NCBI GenBank assembly: GCA_020029455.1
Contig: JAIBJH010000011.1
Location: 1-23,647, forward strand
Reading direction: 5' to 3'
Source of the DNA: Hyphomicrobiales bacterium
GTDB lineage: Bacteria > Pseudomonadota > Alphaproteobacteria > Rhizobiales > Aestuariivirgaceae
Length of the DNA: 23,647 bases
Part shown: piece after piece, positions 1 to 8,110 of the stretch
How positions within the stretch are numbered: the stretch's first letter is position 1
Layout: each line of letters opens with the position of its first letter
Program-made: the position numbers and the translations under genes
Notes under the pieces: model-generated
Told to the model about the DNA's origin: nothing
The model's database searches: none
What the model saw: the letters and a program-made list of their open reading frames with translations, nothing else

Positions 1-757
1 TAACGACCGCGCCGGGGATCAGCGTGATAACACCTGCCGCCGCGAGCAGACCCAATTCATATCCCGATGTGGAGGCCGTCTTGGTCATGGCCGCGACAAT
101 GGGCTTTGCCGCCACCGACGTCAGGTTCTTGGCCAAGAGCATCTCCACCCAGGAGAACATGAAGCAGAAAAAGGCGGCAACGCCGATGCCTGCGGAAATA
201 GTCGGCAGGAAGATGCGGACGAAGAAGTGCGGGAAGGAATAGCCGTCCACATAGGCAGTCTCATCCAGTTCCTTCGGAACGCCGCCCATGAAGCCCTCGA
301 GGATCCAAACAGCCAGTGGAATGTTGAACAGCGTGTGTGCCAGTGCCACAGCCCAGGGCGTATCGAACAGGCCCACGGCCGAATAGAGATTGACGAAAGG
401 CAGCACGAAAACCGCCGGTGGCGCCATGCGGTTTGACAAGAGCCAGAAGAACAGATGCTTGTCGCCGAGGAAGCGGTAGCGCGAAAACGCGTAGGCCGCA
501 GGCAGCGCCACGATGATCGAGATCACCGTGTTGATCAGTACATAGGTGATGGAGTTGATGTAGGCGTTGTACCAGGACGGATCCGTGAAGATCGTCACAT
601 AGCTGGCAACCGTGAACTCGCGGGGAAATGCTGAGAAACCGCCGAGAATCTCGTTCGTCGTCTTGAACGACATGTTGAGTAGCCAATAGATCGGCAACAT
701 CAGAAAGATGATGTAGAGGAGCGGAATGAAGCGCCAGCGGCTTTTTTGCTTCGTCAT
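1..757 (-). CDS. glpQ: Glycerol ABC transporter permease GlpQ (3' end cut by window edge)
   Basis: Inner-membrane permease of the glycerol importer, paired with GlpP. Reading back from the ATG at 757 gives 252 codons without a stop, so only the last few residues are missing. An N-terminal membrane segment lies at about residues 11-29, with further hydrophobic segments near 72-92, 102-122, 136-155, 187-208 and 236-252. The MalG-like EAA loop that contacts the ATPase is visible at about 163-185 (ELDETAYVDGYSFPHFF). The start lies 1 bp after the glpP stop, so translation is probably coupled. Assignment to glycerol rather than another polyol rests on the operon, which also has glpR, glpD and glpK, and on overall resemblance to rhizobial GlpQ as remembered. 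Any gene further downstream lies outside the window. Confidence 0.93.
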   Translation of the reverse strand, partial: MTKQKSRWRFIPLLYIIFLMLPIYWLLNMSFKTTNEILGGFSAFPREFTVASYVTIFTDPSWYNAYINSITYVLINTVISIIVALPAAYAFSRYRFLGDKHLFFWLLSNRMAPPAVFVLPFVNLYSAVGLFDTPWAVALAHTLFNIPLAVWILEGFMGGVPKELDETAYVDGYSFPHFFVRIFLPTISAGIGVAAFFCFMFSWVEMLLAKNLTSVAAKPIVAAMTKTASTSGYELGLLAAAGVITLIPGAVV

Positions 758-758
758 G

Positions 759-1622
759 TCACTGCTCCTGGTGCCGCATCATCAGCGTGTAGAACAGCCA
801 TGAAGCAAAGAGGATGATGAGGAAGTAAATGATCGACATCGCTGCCGCGTGGCCAAGGTCGAATTGTCCGAGCGCATATTTGACCAAATCGATGGACAGG
901 AACGTTGTCGCGTTGCCCGGGCCTCCGCCCGTCAAAACAATGACTTCCGTGTAGATCATGAAGCTATCCATGAAGCGCAGGAGGATGGCGATGGTGAGCA
1001 CATGGCGCAGCTTCGGCAGCTGGATGTAGCGGAATACGGCCCAGGGCCTCGCGCCATCGATCTTTGCTGCCTGGTAATAGGCATCGGGGATCGAGACGAG
1101 CCCCGCATAGCAGAGCAGCGCCACCAGCGACGTCCAATGCCAGACATCCATGAGCACCAGCGTGAACCACGCTGAAATCGGCTGGCGCGTGTAGTTGTAG
1201 TTGATGCCAAGCGCATTGATGGCCTTGCCGAGCAAGCCAATATCGGGAAGCGCCATGATGTTCCACATGGAGCCGACGACGTTCCAGGGAATGAGCAGTG
1301 GCAGCGACATAAGAACAAGGCATACAGAAACCCATGGGCCCTTGCGCGGCATGGTAAGCGCAATTCCGAGGCCCAGGGGCACCTCCAGCGCAAGCACCAA
1401 GAGAGTGAAGATGCCGCTGCGCAGAAGCGCATCATGGAAACGGTCGGAGCGCAGGATGTCCTCGAACCAGCGTGAGCCAGCCCAGAAAAACTCGTTATTG
1501 CCGAATGTCTCCTGGACTGAATAGTTGACGACCGTCATCAGCGGCACAAGCGCGTTGAAAGCCACCATCAGGAAGACGGGAAGGACCAGCCACCAGGCCC
1601 TGTTGTTCCAGGTCTTGTTCAT
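759..1622 (-). CDS. glpP: Glycerol ABC transporter permease GlpP
   Basis: Inner-membrane permease of 287 residues (MalF/UgpA-like fold) that forms the glycerol channel with GlpQ. Hydrophobic segments lie at about residues 11-31, 68-90, 98-119, 152-174, 208-228 and 258-280. The EAA loop is at about 181-200 (AYYQAAKIDGARPWAVFRYI) and fits the ATPase contact helix of this family. The ATG overlaps the glpT stop codon by 4 bp (ATGA), and glpQ starts 1 bp after its own stop, so the three genes form one translationally coupled unit. The length is typical for a sugar or polyol permease. Substrate is inferred from operon context. Confidence 0.93.
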   Translation of the reverse strand: MNKTWNNRAWWLVLPVFLMVAFNALVPLMTVVNYSVQETFGNNEFFWAGSRWFEDILRSDRFHDALLRSGIFTLLVLALEVPLGLGIALTMPRKGPWVSVCLVLMSLPLLIPWNVVGSMWNIMALPDIGLLGKAINALGINYNYTRQPISAWFTLVLMDVWHWTSLVALLCYAGLVSIPDAYYQAAKIDGARPWAVFRYIQLPKLRHVLTIAILLRFMDSFMIYTEVIVLTGGGPGNATTFLSIDLVKYALGQFDLGHAAAMSIIYFLIILFASWLFYTLMMRHQEQ

Positions 1623-2692
1623 GGCCGTGACCCCACAAGCCAGCCGTCCGAGTAGATTTGCGTGTGCGTAGCATCAAATACCAGATGGGCCTTGCCCACC
1701 GGCACTTCCGTATCCTCCCCAACCACGAGCTTCACTGGCGTTCCATTGACCCTCGTCTCAACCACGCGATAGCGTCCAATGTCTGAAACCCGAACCACAT
1801 CTGCGGGAAGGCCTTTATTGGCAAAGCGCACGAATTCCGGCCGCACGCCGAGTTCCAGCTTCCTGCCCGACTTTGCCTTCTTCGCATTGGCTGCCGGTAC
1901 CTGCTTGCCACTCACGAAGGCCGCACCGCCTTTCACTTCACATGGCAGCAGGTTCATGCCAGGTGAGCCGATGAAATGACCCACGAAGGTGTGCATCGGC
2001 CTCTCGAAGAGTTCGATGGGCGTGCCCGTCTGCACCACCTCGCCGTTGTTCATGACCACCACCTGTTCGGCAAAGGTGAGAGCTTCCGTCTGATCGTGAG
2101 TCACATAGATCATGGTGCGCTTGATGCGCTGTTGCAGTTCCTTGAGTTTGGAACGCAACTGCCACTTCAGGTGCGGATCGATAACCGTCAGCGGTTCATC
2201 AAACATGATGACATTGACATCGTCTCGCACGAGGCCGCGGCCTAGGGAAATCTTCTGCTTTCCGTCAGCGGTAAGGCCCGATGCCCGGTGCGAAAGCGTG
2301 GCCGTGAGCTCCAGCATCTCGGCGATGGCCGAGACACGTTTCTTGATCTCGGCTTCGTCAACGCCGCGGTTCCGCAAGGGGAAGGCCAGATTGTCGTAGA
2401 CGGTCATCGTGTCGTAGATGACCGGAAATTGAAACACCTGGGCGATATTGCGCGCCTCAGGCGTTTCCATTGTGACATCCTTGCCGTCAAACAGGATGCG
2501 GCCTTCACTTGGATGGAGAAGCCCGGAAATCAAGTTGAGAAGCGTGGTTTTGCCGCAGCCCGAAGGCCCCAAGAGCGCATAGGCGCCGCCATCGGCCCAA
2601 TCGAGATGGACGCGTTTCAGTGCGTAGTGCTCGTCCCGCGTGGGCTCGGAGATGTAGGCGTGGCGCAGATTGTCGATTGTGATCTTGGCCAT
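1619..2692 (-). CDS. glpT: Glycerol ABC transporter ATPase GlpT (degenerate signature motif)
   Basis: Cytoplasmic ATPase of 357 residues in the MalK/UgpC class. Visible motifs: Walker A GPSGCGKT at 42-49, Q-loop Gln88, Walker B VIMFDE with Asp165/Glu166, and H-loop His199 in VTHDQ. A C-terminal regulatory (TOBE-like) domain follows from about residue 240. The signature that should read LSGGQ is LTADGKQ at 140-146, so this subunit lacks a canonical signature. In a GlpS-GlpT heterodimer its intact Walker and H-loop motifs would face the intact LSGGQ of GlpS, while its poor signature would face GlpS, which lacks the H-loop His. The start overlaps the glpS stop by one base (TGATG). Confidence 0.94.
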   Translation of the reverse strand: MAKITIDNLRHAYISEPTRDEHYALKRVHLDWADGGAYALLGPSGCGKTTLLNLISGLLHPSEGRILFDGKDVTMETPEARNIAQVFQFPVIYDTMTVYDNLAFPLRNRGVDEAEIKKRVSAIAEMLELTATLSHRASGLTADGKQKISLGRGLVRDDVNVIMFDEPLTVIDPHLKWQLRSKLKELQQRIKRTMIYVTHDQTEALTFAEQVVVMNNGEVVQTGTPIELFERPMHTFVGHFIGSPGMNLLPCEVKGGAAFVSGKQVPAANAKKAKSGRKLELGVRPEFVRFANKGLPADVVRVSDIGRYRVVETRVNGTPVKLVVGEDTEVPVGKAHLVFDATHTQIYSDGWLVGSRP

Positions 2693-3756
2693 CAGGAAAC
2701 CCGCTTTCCTTCACTGTCAAAAAACAGCGCATGGCCGATATCGGCAAAGAATGTGGCGGCCTCGCCCACCTTATGAGGACGCACGCCATGGGACTGGCTG
2801 ACCCAGGTATGTCCGCCCACATCGACATGCACCACGCTTTCAGATCCCGAAATCTCCGTGACAAGGACCTTTCCCTTGACCACGCCGGTAGCTCCATTCT
2901 CTGTTGTCGGCAGAACATAGTGCGGATGAAGCGCCAGATGATATTCCCCATCAGCCAGCTTCGTGGCCGTTCCTGCCAACGGCCATTTTTCGCCATTGAA
3001 CACGGCAAGTGACTTGCCTTTCTTGACTACTTTCGTGACGTTGATCGGTGGATCGGAAAACACGCGCGCCGTAGTCAGCGAGTTTGGCTTGCGGTAAATC
3101 TCCGCGGTGGGCCCGTATTGTGTGATGTGCCCCTCGTGAAGAGTGAGCGTGTTGCCACCGAAGAGCAAAGCTTCGTGCGGCTCGGTGGTGGCATAGAACA
3201 CGATGGCGCTACGGCCTGAAAAGATTTTCGGAAGTTCGTCGCGCAATTCCTCGCGCAGCTTGTAGTCGAGATTTGCAAGTGGTTCATCGAGAAAGATGAG
3301 GCTCGAATCCTTGACAATTGCGCGGGCGATGGCAGTGCGCTGTTGCTGACCGCCGGAGAGCTCTGACGGCTTGCGGTCCAGCATGGGCGTGAGCCGTAAG
3401 AGTTCTGCTGCAGTGCCGACACGCTTCTTGACGTCCGTTTCGGCAAGACCGGTCACACGCAGCGGCGAGGCAATGTTCTCGAAAACACTCATCATCGGAT
3501 AGTTGATGAACTGTTGGTACACCATGGAGACATTGCGCTTTTGCACCGCCACGCGTGTCATGTTCTTGCCACCATGCCAAATCTCGCCCGTTGTCGGTTG
3601 CTGGATGCCAGCCATCAATTGCATCATAGTGGTCTTGCCCGAGCGCGTGGCGCCCAGGAGCACATTGAATGAGCCATCGGCAAATGAAATGTCCGCCGGA
3701 TAGATGTGCGTGTCGGCGCCCAAGCGCTTTGTCACGCCTTTCAGTTCAAGTGGCAT
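2692..3756 (-). CDS. glpS: Glycerol ABC transporter ATPase GlpS (H-loop His missing)
   Basis: Second ATPase of the glycerol importer, 354 residues. Walker A is GATRSGKT (35-42), the Q-loop is Gln81, the signature LSGGQ is intact at 133-137, and Walker B is LIFLDE with Asp157/Glu158. Where MalK-type proteins have VTHDQ, this protein reads ATTEP, which puts Thr191 at the switch-His position. Residues from about 235 onward form the C-terminal regulatory domain. The gene begins after a 101-bp gap holding a terminator-like hairpin, so it may be expressed less than glpV. No strong Shine-Dalgarno precedes the ATG. Two different ATPase genes in one importer is the known arrangement of the rhizobial Glp system. 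Confidence 0.94.
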   Translation of the reverse strand: MPLELKGVTKRLGADTHIYPADISFADGSFNVLLGATRSGKTTMMQLMAGIQQPTTGEIWHGGKNMTRVAVQKRNVSMVYQQFINYPMMSVFENIASPLRVTGLAETDVKKRVGTAAELLRLTPMLDRKPSELSGGQQQRTAIARAIVKDSSLIFLDEPLANLDYKLREELRDELPKIFSGRSAIVFYATTEPHEALLFGGNTLTLHEGHITQYGPTAEIYRKPNSLTTARVFSDPPINVTKVVKKGKSLAVFNGEKWPLAGTATKLADGEYHLALHPHYVLPTTENGATGVVKGKVLVTEISGSESVVHVDVGGHTWVSQSHGVRPHKVGEAATFFADIGHALFFDSEGKRVS

Positions 3757-3800
3757 CAGTGGCCGCCCGCGAGAAGGTGGAACAAAAAAACACTAGCATG

Positions 3801-3834
3801 AAAAAGCCGGGACGGTGAAACCCGCCATCCCGGC
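3801..3834 (-). terminator. Hairpin with T-tract between glpV and glpS
   Basis: Read on the minus strand, GCCGGGA (3834-3828) pairs perfectly with TCCCGGC (3812-3806), an inner CGG/CCG adds pairs, and five T residues (3805-3801) follow at once. This has the form of a rho-independent terminator. It lies about 24 bp after the glpV stop and 45 bp before the glpS start. In ABC operons such hairpins often let only part of the transcripts continue, giving excess binding protein; that role here is inferred. Confidence 0.72.
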
Positions 3835-3857
3835 TTCCAGTCAATCAGCAGTGGGAG

Positions 3858-5591
<1,734 letters not shown>

Positions 5592-5616
5592 TGGAGTCCT
5601 CCCTGAATTGTTTTCT

Positions 5617-5632
5617 ACACCTGCGAAGGTGT
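5617..5632 (-). repeat. Perfect inverted repeat in the glpV leader
   Basis: ACACCT (5617-5622), a GCGA loop and AGGTGT (5627-5632) form a perfect 6-bp-arm palindrome 25 nt upstream of the glpV start codon. If transcription starts near 5633, as the promoter predicts, the mRNA would begin almost directly with this hairpin. It could protect the 5' end or be a protein-binding site; the sequence alone does not decide. Confidence 0.6.
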
Positions 5633-5639
5633 GGATCGA

Positions 5640-5668
5640 ACTATCAAACGAAAAAATCCGAACGTCAA
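5640..5668 (-). promoter_or_regulatory. Candidate sigma70-type promoter of glpV-glpSTPQ
   Basis: On the minus strand, -35 TTGACG (5668-5663, 5 of 6 consensus) and -10 GATAGT (5645-5640, 4 of 6) are separated by 17 nt. The predicted start near 5633 leaves a leader of about 42 nt before the glpV ATG. A 12-bp box that recurs on the glpR side fills much of the spacer, a natural place for a repressor to act. Confidence 0.6.
5645..5656. promoter_or_regulatory. Candidate GlpR operator, glpV-proximal copy
   Basis: The plus strand reads CAAACGAAAAAA (minus TTTTTTCGTTTG). It lies in the -35/-10 spacer of the glpV promoter and touches the -10 element. An identical copy lies exactly 73 bp away, about seven helical turns. 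TTTCG-type repeats are, from memory, common in DeoR-family operators, and glpR is the adjacent gene. The operator role is an inference. Confidence 0.45.
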
Positions 5669-5700
5669 GTGCCATAAAATGAAAATCATCTATCTCGCAA

Positions 5701-5717
5701 CCGCAAAAAACTTGCGG
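5701..5717. repeat. Perfect inverted repeat upstream of glpR
   Basis: CCGCAA (5701-5706), loop AAAAC, TTGCGG (5712-5717): a perfect 6-bp-arm repeat that abuts the glpR-proximal 12-bp box. It could be part of an operator. It lacks the form of a terminator, having no T-tract and no upstream gene to end. Confidence 0.4.
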
Positions 5718-5740
5718 CAAACGAAAAAAAGTGAAACAAT
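5712..5740 (+). promoter_or_regulatory. Weak candidate promoter of glpR-glpD-glpK
   Basis: TTGCGG (3 of 6 to -35), a 17-nt spacer, then AACAAT (4 of 6 to -10). The match is poor, but the 12-bp box fills its spacer just as it does in the divergent glpV promoter, which fits repressor control of both directions. Confidence 0.3.
5718..5729. promoter_or_regulatory. Candidate GlpR operator, glpR-proximal copy
   Basis: Second exact copy of CAAACGAAAAAA, in direct orientation to the one at 5645-5656 and 46 bp upstream of the glpR ATG. It would allow autoregulation, and a DNA loop if GlpR tetramerises. No experimental motif was available to compare. Confidence 0.42.
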
Positions 5741-5775
5741 CATCCTGATCCCGCACTGACACAACCTTGGCAGCC

Positions 5776-6573
5776 ATGCTCGCACTCACGCCTCGTCAAC
5801 AGCAAATCCTCGCAATTGCTCGGCAATCTGGAAATGTTGTCGTTGAAGAGTTAGCTGATCGCTTTGAGGTAACGCCTCAGACAATCCGCAAGGACCTCAA
5901 TGAACTTTGTGATGGCAAGCTTCTAGCGCGCACCCATGGCGGGGCCATGTTGTCGTCCGGTGTTGAGAACATGGCCTACGATGCGCGCCGCCAAATAGCG
6001 GCGAGCGAAAAAGGCAAGATCGGGCGGCGTGCCGCCTCTCTCATTCCCAACAACTGCTCGCTCTTCATCAACATCGGAACAACAACGGAAGAAGTAGCGC
6101 GAGCGCTCGTGCACCACGAAGGCTTGCTTGTGATCACCAACAATATTCATGTGGCCCAGACTCTGATGCCATGTCCTAAGATAGATGTTCTCATTGTTGG
6201 TGGCACATTGCGACGCAGCGACGGCGGCATCGTCGGCGAAACAACGGTTGACACCATCAGGCAGTTCAAGGTTGATCATGCCGTCATGGGGGTTTCTGCA
6301 ATTGACGAAGACGGTTCTCTGCTCGACTTCGATGTGCGGGAAGTCCGTGCCGCACAGGCCATCATGGAAAACTCCCGCAGCGTCATTCTTGTTGCTGACT
6401 CGATGAAATTCACGCGCTCGGCGCCGGTTCGCATCGGCCACATCTCGCAAGTTGACAATTTTGTAACCGACCGGCCGCCGCCGGAGCCGGTCGTCGAGTT
6501 ATGTCGGCATAACGGTGTGTCCCTTGAGGTTGTCGAGACCGATGGGCTGGAGAGTGTTGAGGCCAAGCCCTGA
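5776..6573 (+). CDS. glpR: DeoR-family transcriptional repressor GlpR
   Basis: A 265-residue regulator. An N-terminal helix-turn-helix covers about residues 6-57, with recognition-helix sequence VTPQTIRKDLNEL and the DeoR-family wing RTHGGA at 52-57. The C-terminal sugar-phosphate sensor domain contains the family pattern INIGTTTEEVARAL and later VGGTLRRSDGGIVG. By family, GlpR proteins repress glycerol genes and are released by glycerol-3-phosphate. I chose the ATG at 5776; an in-frame TTG at 5767 would add three residues, and neither start has a clear Shine-Dalgarno, which may mean low expression. The gene is divergent from glpV and lies directly upstream of glpD, so it probably controls both arms. 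Confidence 0.9.
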   Translation: MLALTPRQQQILAIARQSGNVVVEELADRFEVTPQTIRKDLNELCDGKLLARTHGGAMLSSGVENMAYDARRQIAASEKGKIGRRAASLIPNNCSLFINIGTTTEEVARALVHHEGLLVITNNIHVAQTLMPCPKIDVLIVGGTLRRSDGGIVGETTVDTIRQFKVDHAVMGVSAIDEDGSLLDFDVREVRAAQAIMENSRSVILVADSMKFTRSAPVRIGHISQVDNFVTDRPPPEPVVELCRHNGVSLEVVETDGLESVEAKP

Positions 6574-6574
6574 G

Positions 6575-8110
6575 ATGATCTACGACCTTTTCATTATTGG
6601 TGGCGGCATCAATGGCTGCGGCATTGCTCGTGATGCTGCGGGCCGGGGGCTTTCGGTGTTCCTTGCAGAACAGAGCGACCTCGCTTCAGGAACATCATCC
6701 GCCTCGACCAAGCTCATTCACGGGGGACTGCGCTATCTCGAGCACTATGAATTCCGCCTCGTGCGGGAAGCCTTAATCGAGCGCGAAGTCCTTCTGCAAT
6801 CCGCACCACACATCATTTGGCCATTGCGCTTTGTCCTGCCCCATCACGATGGTCTCAGGCCCCGCTGGATGATCAGACTCGGTCTCTTTCTCTATGATCA
6901 TCTCGGCGGCCGAAAGATTCTGCCACCGACACGCAGCGTAGACCTGACCTCCGATGTCACTGGTGATACGCTCAAGGACGAATTCACTCGCGGCTACGAA
7001 TATTCGGATTGTTGGGTGGAAGACGCTCGCCTTGTGGCGCTCAACGCTCGCGCCGCCCACGAGAGGGGTGCAGTCATCCAAACACGCACGAAAGTTGTAT
7101 CCGCGCGACGGGACGGTATCCAATGGCGCATTGTGCTCGAGAAGTCCGGCAAGAGGGAAGAAGTGCTCGCCAAGGCGTTGGTCAACGCCGCAGGCCCCTG
7201 GGTGAGCGATGTTCTGGGTGGCGCGATTGGCATGAACGACCCTGCCAAGATTCGCTTGGTGAAGGGCAGCCATCTGGTGGTCGATAGGCTTTACGAACAC
7301 GACCGCTGCTACATTTTCCAGAATGTCGATGGCCGTATTTGTTTCGCCATTCCTTATGAGTACAATTATACACTCATCGGCACGACCGACGAGGACTTCA
7401 AGGGTGCGCCAGGCGCGGCCACGATTAGTGACGCGGAAACGGACTACCTGTTGGGCGCGGTGAGTTCCTATTTCCGTAAACCCGTGACCCGCTCTGAGAT
7501 CCGCTGGTCCTACTCCGGCATTCGTCCTCTTTATGATGATGGCGCTAGCAAGGCCCAGGAGACCACGCGCGATTATGTGCTGAAGCTGGACGCACCAGTA
7601 GGGCAGGCGCCATTGCTCTCCGTCTTCGGCGGCAAGATCACCACATTCCGCAAGCTAGCGGAATCCGTCCTTGAGGACTTGAAGCCGTTTTTTCCAGGAA
7701 TAGGTCAGCCCTGGACCGCGGCCGCGAAACTGCCTGGTGGCAATGTTTCATATGATGCTGTTGCAGGGGAGATCGCACGCCTGCAGGAGAAATATTCATT
7801 CCTGAAATCGCAGAATGTGCTTCGGCTGTTCCGGGCCTATGGCTCGGATGTGGAAACCATTCTGGGCGAAGCGCGTTTTGCCGCCGATCTCGGTAAATGG
7901 TTTGGACCACTCTGCGAACGGGAAATCGAGCACCTAACGCGAAAGGAATGGGCAGTCACTGCCGATGATATATTGTGGCGGCGTTCCAAGCTCGGCCTTC
8001 ACTTGCGCAAAGAAGAAGCGGAAGCCCTGTGTGTGCACATGGAAGGGAGCGCAGATATCTCCGTGGCAGCCCAGTCCACGAAAAAATCTGTGAGAAGGCG
8101 CAAGGCATGA
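6575..8110 (+). CDS. glpD: Aerobic glycerol-3-phosphate dehydrogenase GlpD
   Basis: FAD-dependent, membrane-associated enzyme that oxidises sn-glycerol-3-phosphate to dihydroxyacetone phosphate and passes electrons to the quinone pool. It has 511 residues, close to E. coli GlpD (about 501). The FAD-binding motif GGGINGCG is at 9-16, followed by the family block STKLIHGGLRYLEHYEF at about 44-60. The ATG starts one base after the glpR stop, and the stop overlaps the glpK ATG by 4 bp (ATGA). The basic tail (KKSVRRRKA) goes slightly beyond the E. coli length. The frame is open further upstream inside glpR, but the family N-terminus starts exactly at this ATG. Confidence 0.96.
   Translation: MIYDLFIIGGGINGCGIARDAAGRGLSVFLAEQSDLASGTSSASTKLIHGGLRYLEHYEFRLVREALIEREVLLQSAPHIIWPLRFVLPHHDGLRPRWMIRLGLFLYDHLGGRKILPPTRSVDLTSDVTGDTLKDEFTRGYEYSDCWVEDARLVALNARAAHERGAVIQTRTKVVSARRDGIQWRIVLEKSGKREEVLAKALVNAAGPWVSDVLGGAIGMNDPAKIRLVKGSHLVVDRLYEHDRCYIFQNVDGRICFAIPYEYNYTLIGTTDEDFKGAPGAATISDAETDYLLGAVSSYFRKPVTRSEIRWSYSGIRPLYDDGASKAQETTRDYVLKLDAPVGQAPLLSVFGGKITTFRKLAESVLEDLKPFFPGIGQPWTAAAKLPGGNVSYDAVAGEIARLQEKYSFLKSQNVLRLFRAYGSDVETILGEARFAADLGKWFGPLCEREIEHLTRKEWAVTADDILWRRSKLGLHLRKEEAEALCVHMEGSADISVAAQSTKKSVRRRKA

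Noticed and set aside
5767..5775. TTG start for glpR three codons upstream
   Set aside because: An ATG is available at 5776 and gives the usual DeoR-family N-terminus; neither has a clear ribosome site, so it cannot be fully excluded.
5592..5789. In-frame upstream extension of glpV by about 66 codons
   Set aside because: It would cover the promoter and leader, bury the signal peptide inside the protein and ignore the strong GGGAGG site before the ATG at 5591.
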